Source: Pterobdella sp. o SKG-2022 (taxonomy: Eukaryota > Annelida > Clitellata > Hirudinida > Piscicolidae). Taken from it: 64,000 nucleotides of DNA. Of the stretch, positions 24,601 to 37,110 are shown piece by piece. The stretch's first letter is position 1. Every line of letters starts with the position of its first letter. Where the stretch lies: contig OZ038320.1 of NCBI GenBank assembly GCA_964035795.1, forward strand, positions 21,036,589 through 21,100,588, in the 5' to 3' direction. A model generated the notes under the pieces. The model saw only the letters and a program-made list of their open reading frames with translations. It did not search any database and was not told where the DNA came from. The position numbers and the translations under genes are program-made.

Positions 24601-27600
24601 ATTCAGAGCGATCGAGTGGATCCGCATAAACCATGTCTAGCTTTCTTTTATCATTCAATATGAGCTCATTCCAAGTCTTTTTGGGCCTATCAGGCTTCTT
24701 GCAAGTATCTAAATCCAACTTTCGTACTTGAGAAATCCAACCCACGCTACGCTCTAATCTTTCATCAACAGGCCGTGCTGTACCAAGGCAACGAGCGCAT
24801 CGGAAGTTAAGATCCGAAGTTAGAGGGCCTTTTATGCCGCTCCATTTCTTGTGTACCCATTGCCTGCAGCCTCCACACTGAATAGCATTTCTACCCACAC
24901 CTGCTTGGCATACACCACAAGGATACTTACCAGATTTTCTCAACAAGGTTCGAACCAGAAACCATTAGCTTTGTCTTACCCATATTCACCTTCAGTCCCT
25001 TTTTCTCCATCTCCGATCTCCATGTTCTCAACTTCACTAATAGTTCATCCATGGACTGAGCACTTACCATTAAGTCGTCAGCATACAAGATCTCCCAAGG
25101 GCAACCTGTACGTAACTCCATAGATAAAGCTTCCAGCACAATAAGAAAAAGTAATGGGCTAAGAACAGAACCTTGATGGACACCTACCCGAACATCAAAC
25201 GAGTTGCTATACTCATCACCAACTCTCACCCTACTTCTCACTTTCTTGTACATGGATTGTACAATTCTCAATTTACGCATACTCCACCAAATCACTTCTC
25301 GTGGCACTCTGTCAAAGGCTTTCTCAAAATCAATGAATGCTAAGTAGAGGGGCTTACCAGCAACCAGATGCTTTTCCTGTAATTGACGGTGGATAAATAT
25401 GACATTAATTGTACCCCGACCTTGCATAAAACCGCATTGCATATCATTAATCACCACTCTGTCTGATAAAACCTTCCACTACGCGCTCGAAAACCTTCAT
25501 AACCTGATCAATTAATTTTAAACCCCTGTAGTTAGACCTGTTTAAAGCATCACCTTCACCCTTATATACACTATGTGACTTTCCTGCCACTCAGACGGTA
25601 TACGGTCCTCAAAGATGATGTATTCAATGAGATCTCGAATCATACTAGCACCACTTAAACCTGCGGCCTTGAGCATCTCAGCAACAATACCTGAAGGACC
25701 CGCTGCTTTCCCAAGACTCAGCTTATTAATGACCTTTCTAACCATTGCTGTAGTGATAGGTTCGCTGGGACCTTCCACGGGATAGACTTCGGACAAACCA
25801 CCTGGATTCCATGAAAACTCCACATTGAGAAGGTGCATGTAATGCTTTCTTCATGCTTCTTTTTTGGAATCAACATCCAGGGACATTTGGCCATTATTAT
25901 TTCTCACCGGTTTATCCCCAATGAAGTCCTGGTTCTATCGCCGCATTTGCTTAGCCAGTCAATATATCTCAACAGATCTGGGATTGATTTTTTTGAACGC
26001 AATCTTCTCAGCATCAGTTTTGGCTGTGTACAGCAAGGTTGGATGCACGTTTAGCCGTCTGATAAGCATGTCTGTTTCTTCCTGCTTTCCATACTTTGAA
26101 ACATTTTAATGCAAGCCGCAGTAGTCGTCTTCAAAAAATATTCTTTTCATATTATTTTTCAAATATATTAGGATAACATGACATTGTATTAACTCAACTT
26201 GTTCAAATAAATTTTTTTCTTCCATCTTTTCATCGAACCATACTTTCATAACATATGAACTTGTTAAGCAATATTCCAACAAGCTCACCAAACAGGTGTT
26301 GGCATACAAGTACCAGGATGTAGACGCCTTTATAAAAGACTTCAACCTCATCATCAATAACTGCCTTTTGTTCAACTCCAAGAGGTCCATCTACCACAAG
26401 CTGGCTCTCAGACTCAGGAAACATGTGTGTTACGTGTTGTTTAGGATTATTTCAAGTCTGCTTTTTTTTTAACTTCAATTTTGTTTAGTAATTCATTAAA
26501 ATTTCTTATGTTGTTTGAGCTTTTTTTTATTCATTTTATTATTAGTATTAGCTTTATAACTAATTTAAAAGAGGATTTAAATAAATAAATAAATAAATAA
26601 AAAATATATATATATATATATATATATATTTATTTATTTATACATTTATATGCTTTGTTCGTCAAATAATAAAAACTAAATTAAATTATTGATTAGGCAC
26701 AGCCGGTTTTAGAGGATTACAAAGAGAAATTGAAAAACTTAAATAAAGATGCCTTACTTCTGCTAGAAGAGGAGGAGGAAAATGAAGCTAAAAATGAAAA
26801 TGGTGAAGTAGCTAATAACAATGATGGCGTAAGTAGTGAAGTGGTTGATAAAGATAGTGTTGGATCTTTAAAAGAGGGAGAAAATAATACAATGATTGAA
26901 AGAAGAAAAGATAATGATGACGATAATAATAATAAAGAAAAAGAAGAAGATGATGATAAGATTAGTGATGATAATGATGATGAGCCTGCTCAAGAAATTA
27001 TTATCCATGACGAATATATTACTGATGACAATAACGAGGATAACAATAATGATTACAACGATGTTGACAGTTACGATAAGAAAACCGATAGAACTTATAT
27101 TGATTATAAAGATAGGATTGAAGATGATAGTGATGGTTATAATGATGAGTGTGATGATGATTTTTATGTTGAAACTATATGTATCGATGATGAAGAAATA
27201 TGCGTGATTGATGATAACAATTTCAGTGATAATAAAAACCCCACTGATCATGTGAATAAAGATAAAGCTGACTGGAATAATCATACTGATGATGCCACAA
27301 ATAGTTTTGTTGCAGATGATAAAAATAAAAAACAAGATACAACTGTTGAGAAATCACACAACTTTATTGATTCGATTGGAGAGGATGAAGATAATGCTGC
27401 TATTCAAGTTGATGAAACTGTAAAATCTATCAATGCTAATATTAATAGTTGTATAATTAAGTCAAGCAAAAGTAATAGTGTAAAGCATAATGAGGAAGTT
27501 ATCGAAACTCATAGCATGACAACTGAAGAAAGTAATGATGTTTGTTATAATAATAGTAAATCTAATCGTAAGAACAAAAGTAAAGTTTCAAAAGCCAACA

Positions 27601-30600
27601 AGAAAGAAAATATTTTTGAAGAAATTGGTTCATATGTTAACGATAATAGTAACAGTAAAAATGATGAAAACGATATAAATAATGAAAACGTCCGACGTGT
27701 TGAGATAGACTGTAAGGATAGTTTGATAACACTCATGAGTTCTTTTATCAATCTGATATCATCGTCAGCAGAAGAAAAAGGCATACAGGGGCTGGAGATC
27801 AAATGTGTTTCTGATTCATTTAATAGTCATAATGTAGCCAGAAATACTGATGATATTAGCCTAAAAGATGTTGTTAAAGATGAAAATGATAAAATAAACT
27901 TCAAACGCTTAGAGTTGAGTTTGTCTTTAGAGTTAATAAAGAAAATAGGTAGACACAACAAGGACAAGAATGCTGAATGTGTGTTGAAAGTTGATAAGAA
28001 GAATGAAGAAGTATCGTCAGAAAAGTCCTCAACCACATCTATCGACACCATTAAGCCAAAGTTTGTCAATAAACTTTCAAGCAAATCTACAAATAGTGCA
28101 TCTTCCACCAAATTTTCACCTAAAACTGCCACTAAAATATCTCCTACCAAGACTAAAACTCCACCATCTAAATCCAAAAGCACCCCTACCAAAGAATCAA
28201 AAGCAAAAAAATCGCAGCTTCAATCCTCACCAGACAAAAATGCTTCCAACAACATTTCATTACTTAAAAAAGCTTCTAAAAATAAAAGCATTGATTTGCC
28301 CACTCTAGGCAACCTCACCATCCCTTTAGTGCAAGTAACCACTAATACCTTCATTAAATCTTTTCTATCAGATAAGAAGAAATTTTTCAATTCAAATAAC
28401 ACATCCAAATCTTCCACGAAATTATCTTCAACTGAAACTCTAGTTATTTCATCCAAAGCCAAAAAATCAATAAAGTCTAATTCAAAAACAAAACGTAATT
28501 TAACTTCGCCTTTTAAACTTGAAAACTCGCCAGTATTTGACTCAGCAAATACTCTCTCATCAAACGACTCTTCAGATTTCACTTCATCTCCTCAGGAACC
28601 TGCTACATCTTCATCTAGTCATCAAGCCATCTCCAAAATTATTGTAACATGCGATTCTGTTACAACAACTAAGACAACTATTACTACAGCTTCAAACAGT
28701 ACCTCTTCATCTTCGATATCAATCACCAATGTTATAAACTGCAGCACTATTAGCACTAAGACAAACACCATTTTAACCGTTAACAACACCTCAAACACAC
28801 TTGGTGATCATAGAAGAACATCTGAACGTACAAAAACAGCCACGCAACGATACCTTATCGATGACGCGGATTTTTTTAGGGGTTAGTTATCGATTTTATA
28901 TGAAGCTTGCCTTATTTTAAAGAAATTTATATTGTTTATTAAAAAAAGATAGTTTTGAAGGAAGTTTTAAATATAAATTTTTAGAAAATATTTATTCTAA
29001 ATCATATATTCATATATTATCAACATTAAAAATCTTTGATTAACAATCATTTTTTCATTTCAGCAATCCTAACCCCATGCAAAACAAAACGAAGATTTTC
29101 ATTTGCTTACGACCAATACAACGCTAACACTTCTAATAAAACAAGCCATAGTACTTCTAGTAACGATCAAAATATTAATATGTCTAAAAAAGATACATCT
29201 AATGATAACAATAGTAATTTAATTGTGAATATGACCAATTTGAAAGATGATGACGATGATGTTGATATTGATGACGTCCTTATAGACGAGCCACCAGTTT
29301 TGTCTAGATGTCCCTCGCCTTATAAAAACGATGAGGATAATGAGGATGAATACGACGATACGAAAAATAAAAATACGACAGACAAAAACAAAAACTTCAA
29401 AAAACGACGAAATAAGAAAAGCGATTCCAACGAAAAAAGTTCCAAAAGTTTGAAAAATCGACTGATGTTGAAAACTAAGAATTTTAAGAAAAAGGATAAC
29501 GAGGGCAACAAGTCGATATCAACTTATTTTATGGATAGTGAAAGAAAAGATGAGAGAAGTAGTTGCGATGATTCACCACCAACTCTGTTTAGATCAATTA
29601 GTGCTAATGATGATGATGTTCACGGTGAAAAAGTTGCCATCAATGGTTGTAATGGTGAAAGTTCTATTGATCCTAATGAGAAAGAACATGAGAAATCAGA
29701 GAAAGAACCTAAAAACAATTTCGATGTTGATGTTGAAGCTGTGGTTCAGAAAAATAAGTCGGAGGAATCTTATAATGATTTAAGTAGCAGCGAGGAATTG
29801 AAAAAGTGCTCATCTATGCCGAATTTGATCAAAAGTATCACAAACACTCAAATGCATCAGGAAAATAACATAGATGAAGATGTTAAAAATGAAGATGATG
29901 TTTATGATGGCTTAAGAGAATCTTTTTCTTCTTCAGATATGCCCCAGCTGTTTGAGATAAAAGATGATTTCAAGAATAATACTAGTGATGCAATAGAAAT
30001 CAATGGCGATGAAGTTGATAATGATAATATTAAAAGCAATAGGGGTGATAATTTAAAAACCAAAGTTGTTCCTAAAAAACACAATGGAGAACATAATGAT
30101 TCTGCTTCAGATAATGAAAAGAATGATGGAAATTATGATGATGATGATGTTAATGCTGCTAAGGTGTCCAAGCTTCAATCAAAAAACAAGAGAAAGTATG
30201 AATCAGGTTGTGGTGGTGAGATTAATGTTGAAATGATGCATAAAAAATCTAAAACTGATCAAAAATTGAATCTTAAAAACGATAAAATCGCCGTCGAAAA
30301 TGAATTGAATGATGTTGATTTGAACATTTCATTAGTCAAAAGTGATTGTGCTACATTAGATACGTCATCTCTTGGCACATCATCGAATGCAGCATCGTCG
30401 ACACCTTCATTACATAACCATTGTTGTTCAACATCTTCAAAAGTTTCTTCCAATAAAGATACTGATCTTTTACCTACATCTGATATAAGTTCCAATGCAA
30501 CTAATAAAGATATCAGCGGTGTTAACGTTACAAAAACTCATGACGCTTCAAATACCAATGGCCCTGTTAATAAGAGTGTATCGAATTCTCTTAGTAGTTC

Positions 30601-30748
30601 CAACCTCAATGGTGATGAACGTTGTGATAGAGGCTTTGTGAAACAGGATGGCGAGGATAATCGTGAAATTAATGATAAAATTAACCTTAAGAAAAAAGAC
30701 TGTGTTTTATCCCTTATTACAAACAGTGAAAATGATAAAGAACTTTGA
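18624..30748 (+). CDS. BRPF1: BRPF/peregrin-type chromatin reader (PHD-knuckle-PHD, bromodomain)
   Basis: Fourteen phase-consistent coding exons: 18624-19289, 19419-19580, 19694-20370, 20540-20627, 20843-20962, 21173-21705, 21834-21905, 22204-22291, 23365-23502, 23982-24110, 24303-24362, 26296-26424, 26697-28881, 29064-30748. They give about 2,243 residues. BRPF proteins are scaffolds of MOZ/MORF and HBO1 histone acetyltransferase complexes in the nucleus. Domains: Enhancer-of-polycomb-like segment (about 205-265, [19 protein letters not shown]); PHD1 with full C4HC3 (296-340, [15 protein letters not shown]); zinc knuckle [10 protein letters not shown] (485 on); PHD2 (503-605, [24 protein letters not shown]); BRPF helix region (750-890, [28 protein letters not shown]); bromodomain (about 865-954) with PMDF and the acetyl-lysine Asn in NCLLFN. 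Oddities: a 144-residue insert between C340 and C485, an acidic linker after PHD2, no PWWP, and a 1,289-residue Asp/Asn/Lys/Ser-rich tail. AATAAA lies at 30976. The last junction (28881/29064) is the least certain. Confidence 0.9.
22560..22960 (+). mobile_element. RTE-like LINE fragment in BRPF intron
   Basis: Decayed plus-strand text such as ILKRTERAM, then [13 protein letters not shown] and [12 protein letters not shown], matches the C-terminal region of RTE-type polymerases. It lies in the intron 22292-23364. Confidence 0.55.
22980..23262 (+). repeat. LINE 3-prime tail, copy 1 of 3
   Basis: The stretch encodes [15 protein letters not shown] followed by [16 protein letters not shown]. It then carries a 3-prime UTR ending 'gggttaaacatcactataa' plus 'taaacctcg' and an ATT-rich tail. 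Closely similar copies are at 35899-36072 and 62447-62670. It lies immediately after the RTE-like fragment in the same intron. Confidence 0.7.
24513..26060 (-). mobile_element. RTE-like LINE inserted in the BRPF bromodomain intron
   Basis: The minus strand has partly open frames. 25838-25542 gives [20 protein letters not shown]. 25457-24927 gives [48 protein letters not shown] and [11 protein letters not shown]. 24946-24584 gives a Cys/His zinc finger ([36 protein letters not shown]) and the final [10 protein letters not shown] and [12 protein letters not shown]. The 3-prime end at about 24515 is a (TGAT)n tail. The element is antisense inside the intron 24363-26295, which separates two exons of one bromodomain. 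Confidence 0.85.
26581..26650. repeat. (AAAT)n/(AT)n microsatellite, near-palindromic
   Basis: A run of AAAT units is followed by an AT run and then by TTTA units, so the whole can fold back on itself. It lies in the last short intron before the large BRPF tail exon. Confidence 0.85.
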
Positions 30749-32450
30749 CAAAAAGCATGATTTTTCTAAAAAATATTTTTGTTTCATTAAATTTTTCATG
30801 AAACTTGAGGCTTAAGCCTGAGTAAATATGTAAATATGAAATCGTTGTTATTATGGAATTCATTAAGATTGTAATATTAATTAGTATCCCTTGATTTTCA
30901 ATAATTTATACTAAAACGTATGTTATTTTTTAAAAGTTTCAAATGTACAAAGAATCGTGGGTTAAAACATTATCGAATAAAAAAGCTAAATTATTACTGT
31001 AAATATTTGTCACGTTAAAAGTAATAGGGACATTCGCGAAATATGAATGTAGGGCGTTGAAATTTCATTTCAAACCATTATTTTGTACAGTCATAACTTC
31101 ATAAGCTTTTGAATGGATCGTGGATTTCTCTACAGTTCATGCGTTCTTCATCATACTATTTAATTATTTATTGAACTTTGTTCACAGTTGGTTTATTGCT
31201 ATTTTCACCTTCAAAATGATCTGTATTTTGTCGAGAACTATTTTGAACAATGAAATCGAGGTATTTTTTCAAATTCATTTCTTAAAACTCGTTTTGTAAC
31301 AACGCTAGAACAAACTTTCATAAACACGTCTGCCATTTCAATACTTTGTATAATGAAGAAAAACGCATCCAAAATTGTTCGTAGAAGCTGTTGCCATCCA
31401 AAAATACAATTCGACAAACTCATTAGTTTGCTTTAGTTACCTGAAAGTCAAAAACTCGGATCATTATAAAACATGGTCATTTGGGGAGTCAGTCGCTATG
31501 TGGAAAAGAAGAATTGATGTTGTTGCGTCAACTTTGTTGAAAAAATTTAGAAATAATTCCTCGTTTATAATTTCAAAAATAAATTTTTTAAACGTTTGAA
31601 AAAAAAATTAGGGTATCAAAAAACTTTCGAATTTATATCTAAATTCAATATTATTTGAGCTTCTTATTCTAAATTTTTTTAAATTACTATTTCTTGATAT
31701 TGCTATTCATTCTTTTTAACGTTATTTGTTTTTTCCTTGATTCTAAACTTTTTTCCAACTGTGCAAAACGCATCCAACGCACCTCCATATTTTAAATCAA
31801 AGTCAAGAATATATTTATTCAATTAACATGACATAATTAACTGTACTTAAAGTATATTTTAGCGTTCTTGAACCTCATTGACTTAGCTAATTAACCTTTA
31901 AGCACTCTTCGCTCCTGTTTAGAAACAGATTATTTAAAATGGTCTAAAATCTTAAACTGTTTTCAAAGTTCTATTAGTATTTTTATTCATATTAAATATA
32001 ATTCAACTTCTTTCAGTGAAATAGAATCCAACGGAAATTTTTTAATCTTTTAATAAATTGAATTTTGTAAAATAACGGGATTTTTCAAAAGATTTTTTTC
32101 TTGAATGTAAAATATATAAGGATGACGACAATTATTGAGCCAATTTATTTTGAATATTTATCAGCTTTCTTGATGGTTGTTTTTGAAAATTTGTAGTTAT
32201 TTATAAAAATTGTTTTTGGAGTTATGATTGTCAATTTTTCTCAAAAAAATCTAATATTCAAATTAGTGTATAAATTTTGAATACTTTTTGAAGATGATTA
32301 TTTTTATAACTGCAAATCAAATCAAACTTCAATTTTTACTAATTCCAAATAAATTTATTTCAAATGCAACTTTTCAGCTTTATATAGAAGCTTTCATCTC
32401 ACTTATGACTAATAAAAAAGTAGAATGACGAAATAACATTATAATACAAA
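30749..32450. other. BRPF 3-prime UTR and intergenic sequence
   Basis: A polyadenylation signal AATAAA at 30976-30981 ends the BRPF transcript. The remainder is AT-rich. Short open frames near 31.3-31.6 kb show no family resemblance. I find no PWWP-encoding exon here. Confidence 0.5.
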
Positions 32451-32454
32451 ATTT

Positions 32455-33745
32455 TATATATGCATATATATATATATATACCAATTTTCAATTTTATCAT
32501 GATAGTAGTAGCAGTAGTAGTAGTAATACTAGTGGTAGTAGTAGTGCATCCGATCTCCAGTTCGGTGACATGACGTAACATTTTTACATGCTTACCAACC
32601 GTAGCAGTGCCTAACTCGTTAGAAGTCAGCCCCGTATCTTTTTCAAGTACGTCCTCTTCTACGAGCTAAATGTTCAGCAAGTGCTAACGTCTTATTTTGT
32701 TCATGGTAGACAACTAGAATTTGATCGTATAGCCGAGCATTTGATCGGCGGTTCTTCCAGAAGACATTTTTGACTCTTCGGAGCTTGCGAGTGTAGGTGC
32801 CATCAACTTTCTTCACCGCAGTATTGGTCATTACCCAGGGTTCACACCCGTATAGCAGTACGGACTCTACAGTAAATTTTAAAAACCTAACTTTTGTTTT
32901 TGCCTAATGCGAGAGCTCCAGATTTTTTCTAGAGAGTTGAGAGAGTCCCATGATTTTTCGATTCTAGTGTTGATATCTCGTGAAGAGTTGGTGTAGTCTC
33001 TCAAGTTAAGAAAATCATCAGCTTTTTCAATTTCGTCACCATTCATAGCATGAATATGATTCTCTAAAGAGGAATTAAAATGCATTGCTTTGGTCATGCT
33101 GGCATAGAGAAGGATACCTATATTTTGAGCTGTGGTCTCAATTAATTGAAGAGACTCGGCAAATGAAAGTTCGGCAAGTATCTCGAGAGAGACTCTGTGA
33201 TTTCCTCTTTACTTAAAAATCAATCCATCTAAAGAAAGAATTTAGGTGATGAGAATACTAGCCAAGCGAATAATGTAAAATAACGGGACGAGTGGGTTTC
33301 CATGTAGGACGCAAGTATCAACCTGGAAGATGTCAGTATTGCCTTCAGAGGTCATCAAAAGAGTGGAGGTATTTTCATACATCACTCGTATTGCATTAAC
33401 GATTTCAGGAGGGATTCCATATGCATCAAGGATTTTTAGCATTTTAGACCGGTCTATAAAGTCAAATGCTTTTTTGAAGTCAATGAAAGTTATCACACCT
33501 TTTTTCTTGTGGCTACGCAATTCTTCTATATTTTTTTTAAGTGCAAGTAGATGAAACGAGGCGGATCTTCCAGGGCTGAAGCCATTTTGGTTTGAGCGAA
33601 GCAGCTTGTCGCTGACTGTTTAATGCAAGCCGGTTTGTAGATTTTAGAAGCTATTTGACTAAGACTTACACCCGGTAGTTGGTACAACCAGTTAACCCGT
33701 TGACATTTTCCCCTCCGAGAAGGCCGGGGCTGGACTTTAGAGGGA
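32455..33745 (-). mobile_element. Non-LTR retrotransposon remnant
   Basis: The minus strand reads FIDFKKAFDFIDRSKMLKIL and GIPPEIVNAIRVMYEN, a reverse-transcriptase fingers/palm segment. After further decay come SRIRQKQKLGF and VESVLLYGCEPWVM, followed by KVDGTYTRKLRRVKNVFWKN. The 3-prime end is a (TAC)n microsatellite at 32498-32545 with an AT run. The palm box is damaged. Confidence 0.75.
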
Positions 33746-34104
33746 CGATGATATTATGATAAAACTCAAAATTAGTCTTCCTCTTTCCCAATACGGTCGC
33801 AGCTCACATAATTTACATATTTTTCGTGATTTTTTTCCCAAATTTTACATCTTTTTTGTGTTTTAGCTATATTTGTATATTATTCAACTACAAATGTACT
33901 TTTTCACTTCTATAATTCTCATAGTCTCTTAGTGAAAATTTTTTATAGCATATTTTTAATGAATTTAAATTTCAAAAAAATATTTAAATTTTTTTTTTCA
34001 TATTTTGTTTTTATAAAGCTTTTAAAACCTGTAGAACTCATTTCAAATTAGTCGCTACAAAAACTTTTAATAAGTTTTGTTAGGTTGCTACCGAACCTTG
34101 AACC

Positions 34105-35457
34105 ATGGCGAAAAACATTTTGATTACTGGTTGCAACAGAGGTATAGGCTTGGAAATAGTGAAACAATTAATTTCCACTTCTAGTAAACCTCAAAATTTA
34201 TTTGCCACTTGCCGTAACGTCGAAAAGGCTGCAGAACTTTGCACTTTAGCCAAAAACCATCCAGAAATTCATTTGAAGGCATTGGGTAGTTTTATTTTTT
34301 TAAAAATTAAGTTTTTTGTTCATTTATATATTTTTTTAGATACAACGGATGAGTCTTCTTATCCTTCATTGGTTAAATGGGTGGAAGGGGTGGTTGGAGA
34401 GGATGGACTTAATATTCTTATTAACAATGCTGGTATGCTGAGAAAAGATAATTTTGAAACGGTGACTTCAGAAAGTATGCTTGAGCATTTCAAAACAAAT
34501 ACCCTAGGCCCTCTATTCCTTACAAAGGTAGTATCAATCTTTAATTAGATCATGACTACACAAATACTATATTTTTTCAGGCTTTTTATCCTCTATTGAA
34601 AAAAGCAGCTGATAAACAAGGAGGAGCTGATGGAAATTTGAGTGCATCAAAGGCTTGTGTTGTTAATATAACAACAAAAATGGGTTCAATTGATGATAAT
34701 ACTAGTTCAAATGCTTATGGTTATCGTACAAGCAAGGTTAAAATATTATTTCACATATCTAAGTTATAAATAATGATAATCAAAAGATAATTTTTAGTAT
34801 AATAAAAATAGCTATTCAAGAAGTAAAGTTGACTAAAATTTGAAAAGTAATATATTTAATAATTAATTATTTGAATTTTTATTTCATAAACTGAAATAAA
34901 TTAAGGGAGTGGATAAATTTTTTAATGATAAGTCATCATAAGACAAATAAGTACAGCTTGCATCTTAGAAACTTTCTAAAAATAGTTATTCAGACTAAAG
35001 TATAAAGAATAAAAAATTAATGATAATTATGAATATTCAATGACAACATTGAATATAACTTTTTCTTCAATCATTTGGTTATTTGATGATTTAATACATT
35101 GAAAAACTTAATATTTTAACAGACAACATTAATTTTTCGTTTTCTTAAATGACGAACTTTTTTACCATTATCTCACAATAATTTTTTTTATGATGCTAGA
35201 TTTCATAATATACTCATTTCATTATTTTTCAGGCTGCTTTAAACATGGTTTCAAAGAATTTATCTATTGACTTGGCAAAAGATGGCATCTTGGTGGCCTT
35301 GGTTCATCCGGGATGGGTGAAGACAGACATGGGTGGTCCCAATGGTCTTATTGATACCACCACTAGTGCTCAAGGAATTCTTAATACTGTCACCACATTA
35401 AAGAAAGAACAAAATGGAGCCTATCTTAGCTACGACGGTCAAGTAATTCCGTGGTAA
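34105..35457 (+). CDS. Short-chain dehydrogenase/reductase, sniffer/C-factor-like
   Basis: Four coding exons (34105-34285, 34340-34527, 34581-34736, 35233-35457) join in phase to 249 residues, typical for classical SDRs. The N-terminus gives the NAD(P)-binding TGCNRGIG motif, then INNAG at about residue 101, and the active-site YRTSK (Y-x-x-x-K) followed by AALNMVSKNLSIDL. HPGWVKTDMGGPNG follows. The order and wording match the sniffer/C-factor family of cytosolic carbonyl reductases; the Drosophila sniffer enzyme protects against oxidative stress. The substrate cannot be read from the sequence. The ATG at 34105 directly precedes the glycine motif. AATAAA lies at 35489-35494. Confidence 0.92.
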
Positions 35458-35459
35458 AA

Positions 35460-35898
35460 GCTTGAATTCTCAGTATTTCTAACCTCACAATAAAAATATA
35501 CATGCTACTTATTCTTGAAAAATTTTTTGTGAACTTTACTATTGATTTTTGTTTTACGTAATTATAGCCATCTAATTATCTTCATTTATTTTTAATTTTA
35601 AAAGTTCAAATTAGCTTGTTCCAAAGCTTAGGGGTATTTGCGAATGCCTACAAAACTGGATACAATGACAAAAAGTGATAGCGAGTAGAATCCATTAAGT
35701 GAATAAACTTTAAAAATCAATACTTAAAAATAAAAAAATATCTTTAGAGAAATCTATTGTGCTATCAACCTTAATGTTTGCAACTTAATTGAAACTGATT
35801 TTTTTTTAAATTACCCTACTAAATTCAAATTTGAAGATTTCCTTTCAAACTATTTTTTCGGCATAAAATTTGATTTCTATTAATATTACGATTCTTGT
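35460..35898. other. SDR 3-prime UTR and intergenic sequence
   Basis: The stretch carries the AATAAA at 35489 and nothing else that I recognise. Confidence 0.5.
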
Positions 35899-36072
35899 TT
35901 GTGGAACAGCTTGCCGGAAGGGTTAGAAGTGTAAGGGATTTCGGAAAAGGGTTAAAAACAAAAATATTAAAGTTCTATAATCTCTTATTTTATTAGAGTT
36001 TTACTTTCACAACTTTCAAGTGATGCTGAAACTCTGAGATAAACATCACTGTAATAAACTCGCTAAAAAATC
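35899..36072 (+). repeat. LINE 3-prime tail, copy 2 of 3
   Basis: A shortened copy of the tail at 22980: 'tttgtggaacagcttgccgg' is followed by a decayed frame and the conserved end 'aaacatcactgtaataaac'. Confidence 0.65.
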
Positions 36073-36079
36073 TGGCCAT

Positions 36080-37110
36080 TTGTCAGAAAGTGACTAAATA
36101 AGAAAAAACTTGTTTCAAAGTGGATGAAAGAGTTAAAAATTTTGGAAACGATGTCTTTCTTTACCTCAACTTGAAGGATTTCAAAAAGGCATTTGACAGT
36201 TTGCACAATTACTCCCACACTGGATCTTAATTTTTCTAAATTTATTGATAAAATGTGTCAGCTAGTGAGCAAAGCTGATGCAACGGTTTGATATAAAAAT
36301 TGGAATTCAACAAAAATACTTCCCGCTTGATTTTCACTGGGTAATGAAAAGCGACAAACAAGAAAGGAATTGAAATTAAATGAACTTCTTGAACCAATTA
36401 GAAGGTTTTGACTTTGTTGATAATCTGGCTCTTTCCCACAACCACTTTAAATGTTTTAAGAAACCTTAAACTAAGAAACCAACGTTTCCTTTTTGTATCT
36501 TGACAACCATCCACAGACTCAATTAGTGAAAGTTAATGCAGCAGGAGTAGAGCTTGGTGAAATAAGCTTAAGGAAATAAAAAACATTCATTCTTCTCAGT
36601 AGTTTTATCAATCATTAAAAAGCCACAGATAAGTGTTGAGTCCGAAATCAAAAGACAAGAGCAAATATCATTATACTGAAGAACATCTGTAAATCTCATA
36701 ATATTTATAAGTGCACAAAATACCGTCTGTTCAACACAAACGTTAGAACAGTCTTTAAGTACGGTTCAAAAATTTGAAAACGACGAAAAAAACTGTCAAA
36801 ATATCGGGATCTTCATCAAAACATGTCTGCAAAAAAAGTTACGAATCCACTGCTCAGACATCAGTAAACTACAGTAGCATACCGACCAGCTACTAGCAAA
36901 AAAAATTGAAGATAGAGATTAATCAAAAACACTTTGCGCAGACCATTCAAAAAGATCATGGGCTAAGCACCAACTTTGAACTTCCAAAAGAGGAGCAAAA
37001 GTTAGAACATGGAACTCTTGGAAAAGATACCTGAAAGCTGACATCCGACAGATTGTTCTACCTGAATAAGTGAAATAAAAACAACAAATATTTATATGTT
37101 TCATTAAGTA
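36080..37110 (+). mobile_element. Strongly decayed reverse-transcriptase remnant
   Basis: FLYLNLKDFKKAFDSLHNY at about 36160 resembles the RT motif FxDFKKAFDS. About 36720 gives YRLFNTNVRTVFKYGSKI, which resembles the LLYGSETW region near the protein end. Everything between is broken. Confidence 0.5.

Noticed and set aside
26868..27335. Long antisense open frame of 155 codons opposite the BRPF tail exon
   Set aside because: It is the complement of Asp/Asn codons (giving Ile/Val/Phe runs), with no start context and no family resemblance.
31238..31600. Overlapping open frames on both strands between BRPF and the LINE remnant
   Set aside because: Neither has recognisable motifs, and the two are mutually antisense without splice signals that I could connect.
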